From Akkermansiaceae bacterium (lineage in GTDB: Bacteria; Verrucomicrobiota; Verrucomicrobiia; Verrucomicrobiales; Akkermansiaceae), in assembly GCA_015062055.1 (NCBI GenBank), contig SUVK01000026.1, positions 1 to 32,070 on the forward strand: a stretch of 32,070 nt of DNA, read 5' to 3'. Within the stretch, counting starts at the first letter, position 1. Each line of letters begins with the position of its first letter. Below the pieces are notes generated by a model that worked only from the letters and a program-made list of their open reading frames with translations, did no database searches and had not been told where the DNA came from. The translations under genes were made by a program, and so were the position numbers. Positions 7,209 to 14,850 of the stretch are shown in pieces.

Positions 7209-7937
7209 ATGGCTAAGCAGCGCCTCGATGTTGTTGTTGCCGCGCGGGGGCTTTGCGACTCCCGCGAGCAGGCCAGGCGTCTCATCCTCAGTGGAGATGT
7301 AACGGTAGATGGCAAGGTCATCAATAAACCCGGTACAAAAATTGAGGATGATGTCGACATTGAGGTGCACAACAAGCCTCGCTACGTGAGCCGTGGCGGG
7401 CTTAAACTTGAGGGAGCCCTTAAGGAGTTCCCCGTCTCCCCGGTGGGTAAAATATGCCTCGATATCGGTGCTTCTACCGGTGGCTTTACGGATTGTCTAT
7501 TGCAAAACGGGGCAACGCGCGTGCACGCTGTCGATGTCGGAGTAGACCAGTTGGTTGATAAGCTGCGTAACGACCCGCGGGTTATCGTAAAGGAGCATTT
7601 TAACGCACGTTACATGACACCTGAAGATTTAGGTGAAAAAGTGCAGCTCATTGTCAGCGATGTTTCGTTTATTTCTCTCACGCGTATTTTGCCGGCAGCA
7701 TACTCTTGTCTGGAAGAAGGCGGCGATATGCTGGTGCTGGTAAAGCCTCAATTTGAATTGCAACCGGAAGATATAGGCCCCGGCGGAATTGTGCGCAACC
7801 CCGCCCTGCACCAACGCGCGGTAGACAGAATCCGTGACTTTGTGATAAACGACCTGCACCGCACATGGATGGGGGTGGCAGACTCCCCCATCAAAGGCAT
7901 GGATGGCAACCGCGAGTTTTTGGCGTGGTTGAAGTAA
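7209..7937 (+). CDS. tlyA: TlyA family rRNA 2'-O-methyltransferase
   Basis: 242 aa. An N-terminal S4 RNA-binding domain (about 1-62, RLDVVVAARGL...AGDVTVDGK-like) is fused to an FtsJ-type methyltransferase with AdoMet motif DIGASTGGFTD (85-95). The K-D-K-E catalytic set can be read as K66 (SRGGLK), D in SDVSF, K in LVKPQFE and E in GNREFL. Mycobacterial TlyA methylates 16S and 23S rRNA at capreomycin-relevant cytidines; shorter TlyA proteins act on 23S only. Which sites are used here is unknown. Annotations of homologues as haemolysin are historical. It is the last gene of the plus-strand operon, converging on the topoisomerase gene 26 bases away; no convincing terminator hairpin lies between them. 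Confidence 0.93.
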   Translation: MAKQRLDVVVAARGLCDSREQARRLILSGDVTVDGKVINKPGTKIEDDVDIEVHNKPRYVSRGGLKLEGALKEFPVSPVGKICLDIGASTGGFTDCLLQNGATRVHAVDVGVDQLVDKLRNDPRVIVKEHFNARYMTPEDLGEKVQLIVSDVSFISLTRILPAAYSCLEEGGDMLVLVKPQFELQPEDIGPGGIVRNPALHQRAVDRIRDFVINDLHRTWMGVADSPIKGMDGNREFLAWLK

Positions 7938-7963
7938 GAACCATGCCCTACACTACAAGGTGG

Positions 7964-10123
7964 TTACAATAATCCCAAATCCATTTGTAGCACAGTGGGG
8001 TCTTCAGCAGGTCCTGCCGGGGGATGAATCTCCGCAGCTGTATCGGCAGGAGTAATCGCTTCACCTCCGGTGGTCGTGGTGTCATCAACAACCGGAGTCG
8101 GCATAATGGCAACCTCCGTTTCCTCAGCAGGCGGAGTCTCCGGGTCGGGTGCAACGGGCATGATGCGAGCCACGCGTTCAACAGGGTTCTTGGTAACAAT
8201 ATTGCCTAACACTTGACGGCCTTTTACGCGCAGATGCCCGAAGTCGTAAGGAATAGGACGGCGCAAGCGTTTGAGCTGATTTTTCAGGTAGACATTTACC
8301 TGCATTTCAGCACTTTCTTCTTCTGTACGGTGTGCGGTGAAGAAGAAGATGCGGCTGCCTTTGGTGCCCTGTGTGAGCTGGTATTCCTTATCGCGGGTAA
8401 AGCCACCTAAATGGAAGCGTTTGGCGTAGGTAATACCGTCTTTACCATCGCGGTAAATCATATTGAATACCCAATCATCGCCGGGACGCAAAACTCTGAT
8501 ATCGAGTAATTTTTTGCCAACGTAAAACTTCTCCTGTACACGGCGCACCATCAGTACACCCTGGCTGTCAATGGTAAGAATATCACTGAGCGTGGAGCAT
8601 TTTTCGACAGCCTCGCCCTTGCGAACACCATACCCGGCAAAACCTTCTTCATCGATGTAGAGAGTTTCGTTTTCTACGGCAGCCTCGGCGCGTGTCATGG
8701 TGTCGAAGGTGGTAATTTCGGTGCGGCGGGGCCAGGCATCACCATATTTTTTGCGCAGATTCTCAAACCAACGGATGGTGTAGCGAGTGAGCTGCGCGAG
8801 ATGCTTGCGGGTTTGTTCTATCTCTGCCTCTAAATCGGCAATATGCTTAAGAGCATCGTGTATTTCGTACTTGGCTATCTTCTTAATACGAATCTCGGTA
8901 AGGCGAACAATATCATCTCGTGTTACCGGACGCCAGAAATTCACGACAAAGGGCTCTAATCGCTCCCCAATCTCGGTGATGGACTGCTCCCAGCTATCGC
9001 TCTCTTCCAATACCTTATAGATGCGATTTTCGATGAAAATTTTCTCAAGGCTGGCAATCATCCAACTTTCTTGAAGCTCGTGCAGATGCACCTCGAGCTC
9101 TTGGCGAAGGGTTTCCTTGGTAAAATCGACGTTGTGTTTGAGGATTTCGCTTACCCCCATGAACACAGGCTTGCGGTCCATAATCACCACAGCACGCGGC
9201 GAAATACTCTTTTGACAATCGGTAAAGGCATAGAGAGCATGGCATGTTTTCTCAACATCGGCACCAGGCGCAAGGTGTATCAGAATATCAGCCTCGGCTG
9301 CCGTATTGTCTTCAATGCGGGCGACCTTGAGTTTACCTTTCTCCATAGCCTTTTCGATGCTCTCTATCAGAGAATCAGTCGTGGTGCCATAGGGAACCTC
9401 GGTAATACGAATGACGCGTTTGGACGAAACATCCAAGCGGGCGCGAGAACGCAAACGGCTGTTGCCGGTGCCATCATTGTATGCGGAAACATCAAGCAGG
9501 CCACCGGTCTGGAAATCAGGGTACAGCACAAAATCTTCACCTCGCAGGTAATGAATGGCAGCCTCGATGATTTCGTTGAAATTATGCGGCAGAATCAGGC
9601 AGTTCATACCCACGGCAATACCGAGTGCACCTTGGGCTAATAACAGCGGAAACTTAACGGGCAGAGCAATGGGCTCTTTGTTGCGGCCATCGTAGCTGAG
9701 CTTCCACTCCGTCACTTTGGAGCTATAGACCACCTCTTTAGCAAAAGCAGATAAGCGAGCCTCGATATAACGCGCAGCCGCCGCTGAGTCTCCGGTAAGG
9801 ATATTACCCCAGTTACCCTGTGTATCAATCAATAAACCTTTTTGTCCGAGAGTAACCAGAGCACTGCCGATGGAGGCATCGCCATGCGGGTGGTACTTCA
9901 TGGTATCTCCCACAATGTTTGCCACCTTGTTATAGCGACCATCATCCATGCGCTCCATGGAGTGTAAAATGCGTCGTTGAACAGGCTTAAGACCATCGAC
10001 AATATGAGGCACGGCACGCTCCAAAATCACGTACGATGCATACTCCAGATAGTAATCGCCGAACATTCGTTGAATTTTGCTCGGATTCTCTTGGAGATAT
10101 ATCGGTGTGTTTTCGGTACTCAT
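7964..10123 (-). CDS. parC: Type IIA topoisomerase subunit A (ParC/GyrA family)
   Basis: 719 aa from ATG 10123, or 724 from ATG 10138. It is the DNA-cleaving subunit of topoisomerase IV or gyrase. KPVQRRILHSM, YHPHGDASIGSAL and the active-site tyrosine in AARYIEARL (Y119 from the chosen start) are all present. A long helical coiled-coil region (about 400-460) follows. The C-terminal domain is short and the last ~70 residues are acidic, Pro/Thr-rich and apparently disordered, ending in DLGLL. This short form resembles the divergent ParC-like subunits of Bacteroidota/PVC bacteria rather than full-length GyrA, so topoisomerase IV is favoured. The ParE/GyrB partner is not in the window. The -10 of the nearer promoter overlaps the upstream ATG, which argues for 10123 as the start. 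Confidence 0.88.
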   Translation of the reverse strand: MSTENTPIYLQENPSKIQRMFGDYYLEYASYVILERAVPHIVDGLKPVQRRILHSMERMDDGRYNKVANIVGDTMKYHPHGDASIGSALVTLGQKGLLIDTQGNWGNILTGDSAAAARYIEARLSAFAKEVVYSSKVTEWKLSYDGRNKEPIALPVKFPLLLAQGALGIAVGMNCLILPHNFNEIIEAAIHYLRGEDFVLYPDFQTGGLLDVSAYNDGTGNSRLRSRARLDVSSKRVIRITEVPYGTTTDSLIESIEKAMEKGKLKVARIEDNTAAEADILIHLAPGADVEKTCHALYAFTDCQKSISPRAVVIMDRKPVFMGVSEILKHNVDFTKETLRQELEVHLHELQESWMIASLEKIFIENRIYKVLEESDSWEQSITEIGERLEPFVVNFWRPVTRDDIVRLTEIRIKKIAKYEIHDALKHIADLEAEIEQTRKHLAQLTRYTIRWFENLRKKYGDAWPRRTEITTFDTMTRAEAAVENETLYIDEEGFAGYGVRKGEAVEKCSTLSDILTIDSQGVLMVRRVQEKFYVGKKLLDIRVLRPGDDWVFNMIYRDGKDGITYAKRFHLGGFTRDKEYQLTQGTKGSRIFFFTAHRTEEESAEMQVNVYLKNQLKRLRRPIPYDFGHLRVKGRQVLGNIVTKNPVERVARIMPVAPDPETPPAEETEVAIMPTPVVDDTTTTGGEAITPADTAAEIHPPAGPAEDPTVLQMDLGLL

Positions 10124-10136
10124 ATGCTCGATGGAC

Positions 10137-10202
10137 ATTCTAGCAGATTAACTGCCGTTTTTCAAGCTGAAATCATGATAAGAGAAGTCGAAAACGTGTC
10201 AA
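10137..10202 (-). promoter_or_regulatory. Two possible promoters for the topoisomerase gene
   Basis: Proximal: TTGAAA (10160-10165), 17-base spacer, TAGAAT (10137-10142); this -10 covers the first in-frame ATG and would give a leader of about 6-7 nt before the ATG at 10123. Distal: TTGACA (10197-10202), 16-base spacer, TATCAT (10175-10180), with a leader long enough for either ATG. The distal -35 lies back to back with the obg -35. Confidence 0.5.
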
Positions 10203-10215
10203 TTTATGATTTGTC

Positions 10216-10244
10216 TTGACAAAAGTCATTCTTTCCTATACGGT
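10216..10244 (+). promoter_or_regulatory. obg promoter, leaderless geometry
   Basis: Consensus TTGACA (10216-10221) followed after 17 bases by TACGGT (10239-10244); TATACG two bases earlier is an alternative -10 with a 15-base spacer. The ATG at 10252 is seven bases past the -10, so the mRNA would start at or beside the start codon. A TTG-initiated extension from 10216 would lie inside the promoter and is rejected. Confidence 0.5.
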
Positions 10245-10251
10245 AACGCCC

Positions 10252-11289
10252 ATGTTCGTAGATAACATTCGCATATTTGCCAAAGCAGGCAAAGGAGGAA
10301 ATGGTTTGGCCAGTTTCCGTCGTGAAAAATTCGTACCCCGTGGTGGCCCCGATGGTGGCGACGGAGGTGACGGCGGCAGTGTCATTCTTGAGGTAAGCAC
10401 CGGCACGAATGATCTGCGCAATTACTTTTATGACCCCAAGCTGATAGCAACCGACGGCATGCCGGGCATGCACGCCCGTAAGCATGGACGAGACGGCAAA
10501 ACGGTTATCGGTAAGGTTCCCCCGGGTACCATTGTTTACCGCAGTAATGCCTCAACCATGCAAGAAGCCACCTGGCTGGAGCGTGAGGGCGATGGTATTG
10601 AACTGGAGCAAATTGCTGACCTTACCGAACCCGGTGAACGTTTTGTGCTTTGCCAGGGTGGTAAAGGTGGCCGTGGTAACTGGCACTTTCGCACGGCAAC
10701 AGATCAAGCCCCTATCAAGTTTGAATACGGAACCGAGGCCGAAAGTGGTGTATTCTTCTTCGAGTTACGCCGTATAGCAGACGCCGGATTAGTGGGCTAC
10801 CCCAATGCCGGCAAGAGTACACTGCTGGGAGCTATCTCTCGCGCAACCCCCAAGGTGGCCAGCTATCCCTTCACTACGCTGCAACCCATTGTGGGAGTGG
10901 TAGAGTTTGAGGACTACAGCCGTTGCATCGTCGCAGACATACCGGGTATTATTGAAGGTGCGTCCGAAAACCGAGGTTTGGGCCATGAGTTTTTGCGTCA
11001 CATTATGCGCTGCCAGGTATTGCTCTTCGTGGTTGACATGACAGGGTTGGAGCACGACCCCATTGAGGCCATTCAAACGCTTCGCAAAGAGATTAAACTT
11101 TACTCCGAAGAGTTGGCCGAGCGAGATTGGATTATCTTGGCCAACAAGATGGATGACCCCACAGCCGTTGAGAATCTGGAGATTCTGCGCCAACGTTTCC
11201 CCAAGGTAGAGATTTTACCCATCTCGGCGGCCATGGGCGATGGTATTCCGGCCCTCAAGGCTCGCCTTAAAGATATGCTTCGTAAGTAA
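10252..11289 (+). CDS. obg: Obg family GTPase
   Basis: 345 aa. This essential GTPase is linked to 50S ribosome assembly and stringent-response control. The Gly-rich N-terminal Obg fold (FVDNIRIFAKAGKGGNG, GPDGGDGGDGGS) fills about residues 1-160. The G domain follows with P-loop GYPNAGKST, G3 DIPG, G4 NKMD and a G5-like SAA. The protein stops soon after the G domain, so the variable C-terminal OCT domain of some Obg proteins is absent, as in many Gram-negative homologues. The stop codon overlaps the start of the metallophosphoesterase gene by one base (TAATG), indicating translational coupling. The start at 10252 gives the canonical MFVDNIRI N-terminus. Confidence 0.96.
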   Translation: MFVDNIRIFAKAGKGGNGLASFRREKFVPRGGPDGGDGGDGGSVILEVSTGTNDLRNYFYDPKLIATDGMPGMHARKHGRDGKTVIGKVPPGTIVYRSNASTMQEATWLEREGDGIELEQIADLTEPGERFVLCQGGKGGRGNWHFRTATDQAPIKFEYGTEAESGVFFFELRRIADAGLVGYPNAGKSTLLGAISRATPKVASYPFTTLQPIVGVVEFEDYSRCIVADIPGIIEGASENRGLGHEFLRHIMRCQVLLFVVDMTGLEHDPIEAIQTLRKEIKLYSEELAERDWIILANKMDDPTAVENLEILRQRFPKVEILPISAAMGDGIPALKARLKDMLRK

Positions 11290-12044
11290 TGCGCGTTGCT
11301 ATTTTGTCAGACATCCATGCCAACATGGAGGCTCTTGCAGCCGTGCTGGCAGATGCCCGAGCTCATTCTGCTGAGCATTATCTATGCTTGGGCGATACCA
11401 TCGGCTTCAACGGAGACCCCGCCGCCTGTGTAGAACAGGCCATGCGTCTATTCGATGCCGGAGTGCGGGGTAATCATGAGCAAGCCCTGCTGCATCGCGG
11501 TTTGTTCGGCGTGCCCTTGTATACCGCAATGATGGATCGCACCGCAGCCATGCTGTCTGCCGAACATTTAGCCTACATACGCCCCCTGCCCCTGCGTGTA
11601 GTCTGGCAAGGCATTACGCTGGTTCATGCCTCACCTGTACAAGAAGAAGAGTGGAAGCGAATCGGCACCATACCGGCAGCACGAGAGGCATTTGCTGCGT
11701 TCGAGGGGCAACTCTGTTTCTTCGGGCATACACACAGAGCAACGGTTTTCAAAGAAGAAAACGAGAGCATCGGCATCATTCCGGCCGTGTACGGCGATAA
11801 CAATACCTGCACTGTTGAGATAGAAGATGGCTGCCGCTATCTCATCAACCCCGGCTCCGTCGGGCAACCTCGAGACTATAATTGGAAAGCAGCCTACGCC
11901 GTACTCGACACCGATGCCTGCACTCTTTCCTTGCGGCGTGTGGAGTATGATGTAGACGTTGCTGCTGCTAAAATATGCCACACCGGACTACCGGACTCTT
12001 TTGCAGAGGCATTAAAAAAGGGAGTTACACCTACGGGCGATTGA
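11289..12044 (+). CDS. Calcineurin-like metallophosphoesterase
   Basis: 251 aa. All metal-binding motifs of the dinuclear metallophosphoesterase family are present in order: DIHAN (D8, H10), LGDT (D36), GNHE (N62, H63), LVHASP and GHTHR. Size and motif layout resemble YfcE/MJ0936-type cytosolic phosphodiesterases; the substrate cannot be read from sequence. The ATG shares one base with the obg stop codon, so it is translated with obg. A coupled role in nucleotide turnover is conceivable but unproven. No signal peptide is present. Confidence 0.88.
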   Translation: MRVAILSDIHANMEALAAVLADARAHSAEHYLCLGDTIGFNGDPAACVEQAMRLFDAGVRGNHEQALLHRGLFGVPLYTAMMDRTAAMLSAEHLAYIRPLPLRVVWQGITLVHASPVQEEEWKRIGTIPAAREAFAAFEGQLCFFGHTHRATVFKEENESIGIIPAVYGDNNTCTVEIEDGCRYLINPGSVGQPRDYNWKAAYAVLDTDACTLSLRRVEYDVDVAAAKICHTGLPDSFAEALKKGVTPTGD

Positions 12045-12074
12045 GTAGCACCTGAGAAGAAATGAATTTAGACC

Positions 12075-12103
12075 TTGCTTCATCGGTTCTGCTATAGTAG
12101 AAT
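12075..12103 (+). promoter_or_regulatory. Promoter of the orphan lipoprotein gene
   Basis: TTGCTT (12075-12080), 17-base spacer, TAGAAT (12098-12103). The ATG is 11 bases further on, giving a predicted leader of about 4-5 nt. A GGGG run at 12107-12110 lies in the gap. Confidence 0.5.
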
Positions 12104-12114
12104 GATGGGGTAGA

Positions 12115-12645
12115 ATGAAGTGTTATATTCATGCTCTTTTCTGTTTGAGTGTGCTGTTGCTCGCATCTTGCACATTCAACAGACGCGTACATTCTGAAAA
12201 CGGTGTCTACGGAGAAGTCGTTTTATACGATACACATTTTATAGATGAATACATCGGCACCATCAGAATGGAGCTTGTAGAAGAAAACGGGCAAGTGAGA
12301 ATCAAAAATAACGCCCCTGACAAGCCCAATTTTGCGGGCTACAGACTATTTGCCACATACGATTGGGATAACCCCGAAATTACCTATCACCCCGCACCGA
12401 ATATCGACTACACCATTCAAGCTCAGTTGCATTTCTTCTTATACTTCGAAGACGATAAATTCGAGTTCCTTTCCGTGCCTCAATACAATGCAACTATCAT
12501 GTTTACCAAGATAAGAGGTAACAACAGACTACAGCCGCAAATTATCTCCGACGGCATTAAAGGTAACTATGCCATAAAGCCCCAATTCATAAAACAAGGC
12601 TGGCCTTTTCAATGCGATTATGTTTTAGAATTGAGGCCTTTTTGA
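12115..12645 (+). CDS. Predicted lipoprotein, unknown function
   Basis: 176 aa. Signal sequence with lipobox LASC and C19 as the lipidation site. The mature part is mixed charged and aromatic (YDWDNPEITYHPAPNIDYT, FFLYFEDDKFEF) and looks like a beta-rich extracytoplasmic domain of about 150 residues. I do not recognise the family. It has its own promoter and stands alone: 70 bases after the metallophosphoesterase gene, and converging on the M3 peptidase operon 17 bases away with no clear terminator between them. Confidence 0.75.
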   Translation: MKCYIHALFCLSVLLLASCTFNRRVHSENGVYGEVVLYDTHFIDEYIGTIRMELVEENGQVRIKNNAPDKPNFAGYRLFATYDWDNPEITYHPAPNIDYTIQAQLHFFLYFEDDKFEFLSVPQYNATIMFTKIRGNNRLQPQIISDGIKGNYAIKPQFIKQGWPFQCDYVLELRPF

Positions 12646-12662
12646 TAGCTGTTTTTAGTGCA

Positions 12663-14843
12663 TTACTTAAGCCCTTGGTATTTGAGAATCGCTTCGGGGT
12701 CGGCATCGCGCCCCATAAAATCGCGGTAGAGGACGGCCGCCGGCTTAGAGGCGCCTTTTTCTAGAATACATCTGCGATATGCACCACCGGTTTCCGCATT
12801 CAAGACGCCATCGTTTTTGAAGCGCATAAAGGCATCTGTAGAAAGGGTTTCGGACCATTTGTAAGTGTAGTAACCGGCCGCATATCCGCCTTGAAAACAG
12901 TGCATGAGATTGCGCATCACGCAGGGCACCTGTACGGAATATGGCGGCGTGAAGGGAGCCAGCATTTCTGCCGCAACCACATCGAGCTCTTTACCGGCGA
13001 ATTTTTCTGCATAATTCATGTGCATTTCCAAATCGAGTTTGGCGATGCAAAGAGAGCGCATATGGTTAGAGGCCGGCATAAAGAATCGACTGGCTGCAAG
13101 TTTTTGCAGATATTCCTGCGGTATGGGTTCTCCTGTCTGATAATGGAAAGCAAAGGTAGCCAACGCCTCGGGCTCCCATGCCCAGTTTTCGAGTAATTGA
13201 CTGGGCATCTCGGCAAAGTCCCATTCGACGGAGGGGCTGCAGTGACGACGGTAGCGTGTATGCCCCAACATATAATGCATCATATGCCCGAACTCGTGGA
13301 AGAATATCTGCAGCTCAGGATGTGAAAACAATACGGGCTGACCGGGTGCAGAAGAGCCGAAATTAGCAACCAAGGCGGCAACATGAGGCTCATTTGCATC
13401 TCCCATGCGTAAAGGCATGCACCATGCACCGGGGCGTTTTCCGGGCCGAGGGTGTAAATCGAGGTAGAAGGAGCCGAGATGTTGCCCGGTCTGAGAATCA
13501 TGCACAGCATAGAGTTTGACGTCGGGATGCCAAACTTCGGCTTTATCGGCAGGCGCTTGTTGCCCACTTTGCACGAACACCGTAGGCAGCTCGGTAAAAG
13601 TGACCCCTAATAGATTACGACAGAGGGAAAAAAGCCCCTGCACTACACGTTCTTTTTCTAAATAGGGGCGTACGGAAGCCGTGTTGAACGCGTAGTGCTC
13701 GCCCGCCATCATTGAGGCATATTTGCGCTCATCCCACGGGTTTATGGTAGTGCCCCGCTCATTCGTGAGCTGAGACATGTACTCCAACAGCAAGGCGTTT
13801 TCCTTATCAAATGCCGGTTTCAGCTCGCGCATCATCGTATCAACAAAGTCGAGTGCAGCGCGGCCATCTTTCATCATACGAGTGGCAGCCTTCATGTCGG
13901 CATAATTCTCGTAGCCGATAAGTTGAGCATACTCATGGCGCAGTGCCATCATAGCTGCGATAATCGGCGCATTATCATACGGAGTCCCCGCGCCGGGGCT
14001 CTTAATCCCATACCAACACTGACGGCGAGTCTCGGCTACGTTGCAGGTTGCAACAACATCCATCGCCAAACCCGAGTTAATCGTGATGAGCCATGCAGGT
14101 TTGTCAGGTGTTGAGAGCCCGCGTGCCACGGCTTCTTGCTGAGCCACCGCCATTCGGGCAGGATGCAGTCCCCTCAACTGCTCGGGGTCGGTGATAAGCA
14201 ACGACCAAGCAGCCGTGGCTTCTTGCACATTGCGACCATACAACATGGCCAGTTTACCCAGCTCGAGATTGATTTCGGCCTTGCGTTTTTTCTGCTCATC
14301 ATTGAGTGCGGCGCCGCTGTGTACAAAATGGAGCACGGTTTGATCGACAATCATCTTTTGCTCAGGTGAGAGATGTTGCACCCAAGGTTGCTCGGAAGCC
14401 GTTTTTATCACTTGCCAAAGGCGTTCATTTTGCATGAGTTGAGCATCAAACTGAGTAAGAGCCCCCATTAAGTACGCCTGAACCTGTTGCAAAACAGGGT
14501 CGTCTCTCACCGCGATAAGATGGTGCATGTATTGCTGGGTTTGCTCTAGCTCCGACATTGCGTCGGCAAAGGCCAGAAAGGTGTTTTCGAAGGTCATCTG
14601 TTCCGGCGAAAGATTGCAAATAGCATCAACCTGCTGTTGTGCAATCAATACAGCAGCTTCCGTGTCGAAAACAGCTTGTTTGGGGGTCATGGCAGACCAC
14701 GCGGGGTATAGCTGCGTGCGAAACAAAGGATGCTTTACTTCGGCCGGCACCGTATGCGGTGGTGGCACATCGGTTTGCGCTGAAACCGACGGAAAAAGCG
14801 CTAAAATTGCTCCGACAATCAATGTATATGAGATGCGTTTCAT
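12663..14843 (-). CDS. Exported M3 family metallopeptidase, third gene of a tandem trio
   Basis: 726 aa. Signal peptide of about 22 residues (hydrophobic core, SVSA then Q), so it probably acts in the periplasm. The zinc site HEFGH is at 516-520, and the downstream third ligand lies in DFAEMPSQLLENW, as in M3A oligopeptidases (Dcp, OpdA). The C-terminal substrate-binding motif GYAAGYYTYKW is fully kept. M3A enzymes cut peptides of roughly under 20 residues; whether this one is a dipeptidyl carboxypeptidase or an endopeptidase cannot be told. It has the same length and zinc-site position as the preceding paralogue and starts seven bases after that gene's stop, with no Shine-Dalgarno. It probably processes peptides for uptake. 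Confidence 0.92.
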   Translation of the reverse strand: MKRISYTLIVGAILALFPSVSAQTDVPPPHTVPAEVKHPLFRTQLYPAWSAMTPKQAVFDTEAAVLIAQQQVDAICNLSPEQMTFENTFLAFADAMSELEQTQQYMHHLIAVRDDPVLQQVQAYLMGALTQFDAQLMQNERLWQVIKTASEQPWVQHLSPEQKMIVDQTVLHFVHSGAALNDEQKKRKAEINLELGKLAMLYGRNVQEATAAWSLLITDPEQLRGLHPARMAVAQQEAVARGLSTPDKPAWLITINSGLAMDVVATCNVAETRRQCWYGIKSPGAGTPYDNAPIIAAMMALRHEYAQLIGYENYADMKAATRMMKDGRAALDFVDTMMRELKPAFDKENALLLEYMSQLTNERGTTINPWDERKYASMMAGEHYAFNTASVRPYLEKERVVQGLFSLCRNLLGVTFTELPTVFVQSGQQAPADKAEVWHPDVKLYAVHDSQTGQHLGSFYLDLHPRPGKRPGAWCMPLRMGDANEPHVAALVANFGSSAPGQPVLFSHPELQIFFHEFGHMMHYMLGHTRYRRHCSPSVEWDFAEMPSQLLENWAWEPEALATFAFHYQTGEPIPQEYLQKLAASRFFMPASNHMRSLCIAKLDLEMHMNYAEKFAGKELDVVAAEMLAPFTPPYSVQVPCVMRNLMHCFQGGYAAGYYTYKWSETLSTDAFMRFKNDGVLNAETGGAYRRCILEKGASKPAAVLYRDFMGRDADPEAILKYQGLK

Positions 14844-14850
14844 GTAACGA

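Noticed and set aside
7938..7963. Hairpin between tlyA and the topoisomerase gene
   Set aside because: Only a 5-bp stem with a long loop and no T-run; too weak to call a terminator.
10216..10251. N-terminal extension of Obg from a TTG codon
   Set aside because: It begins in the -35 element; Obg proteins start at MFVDxxxI.
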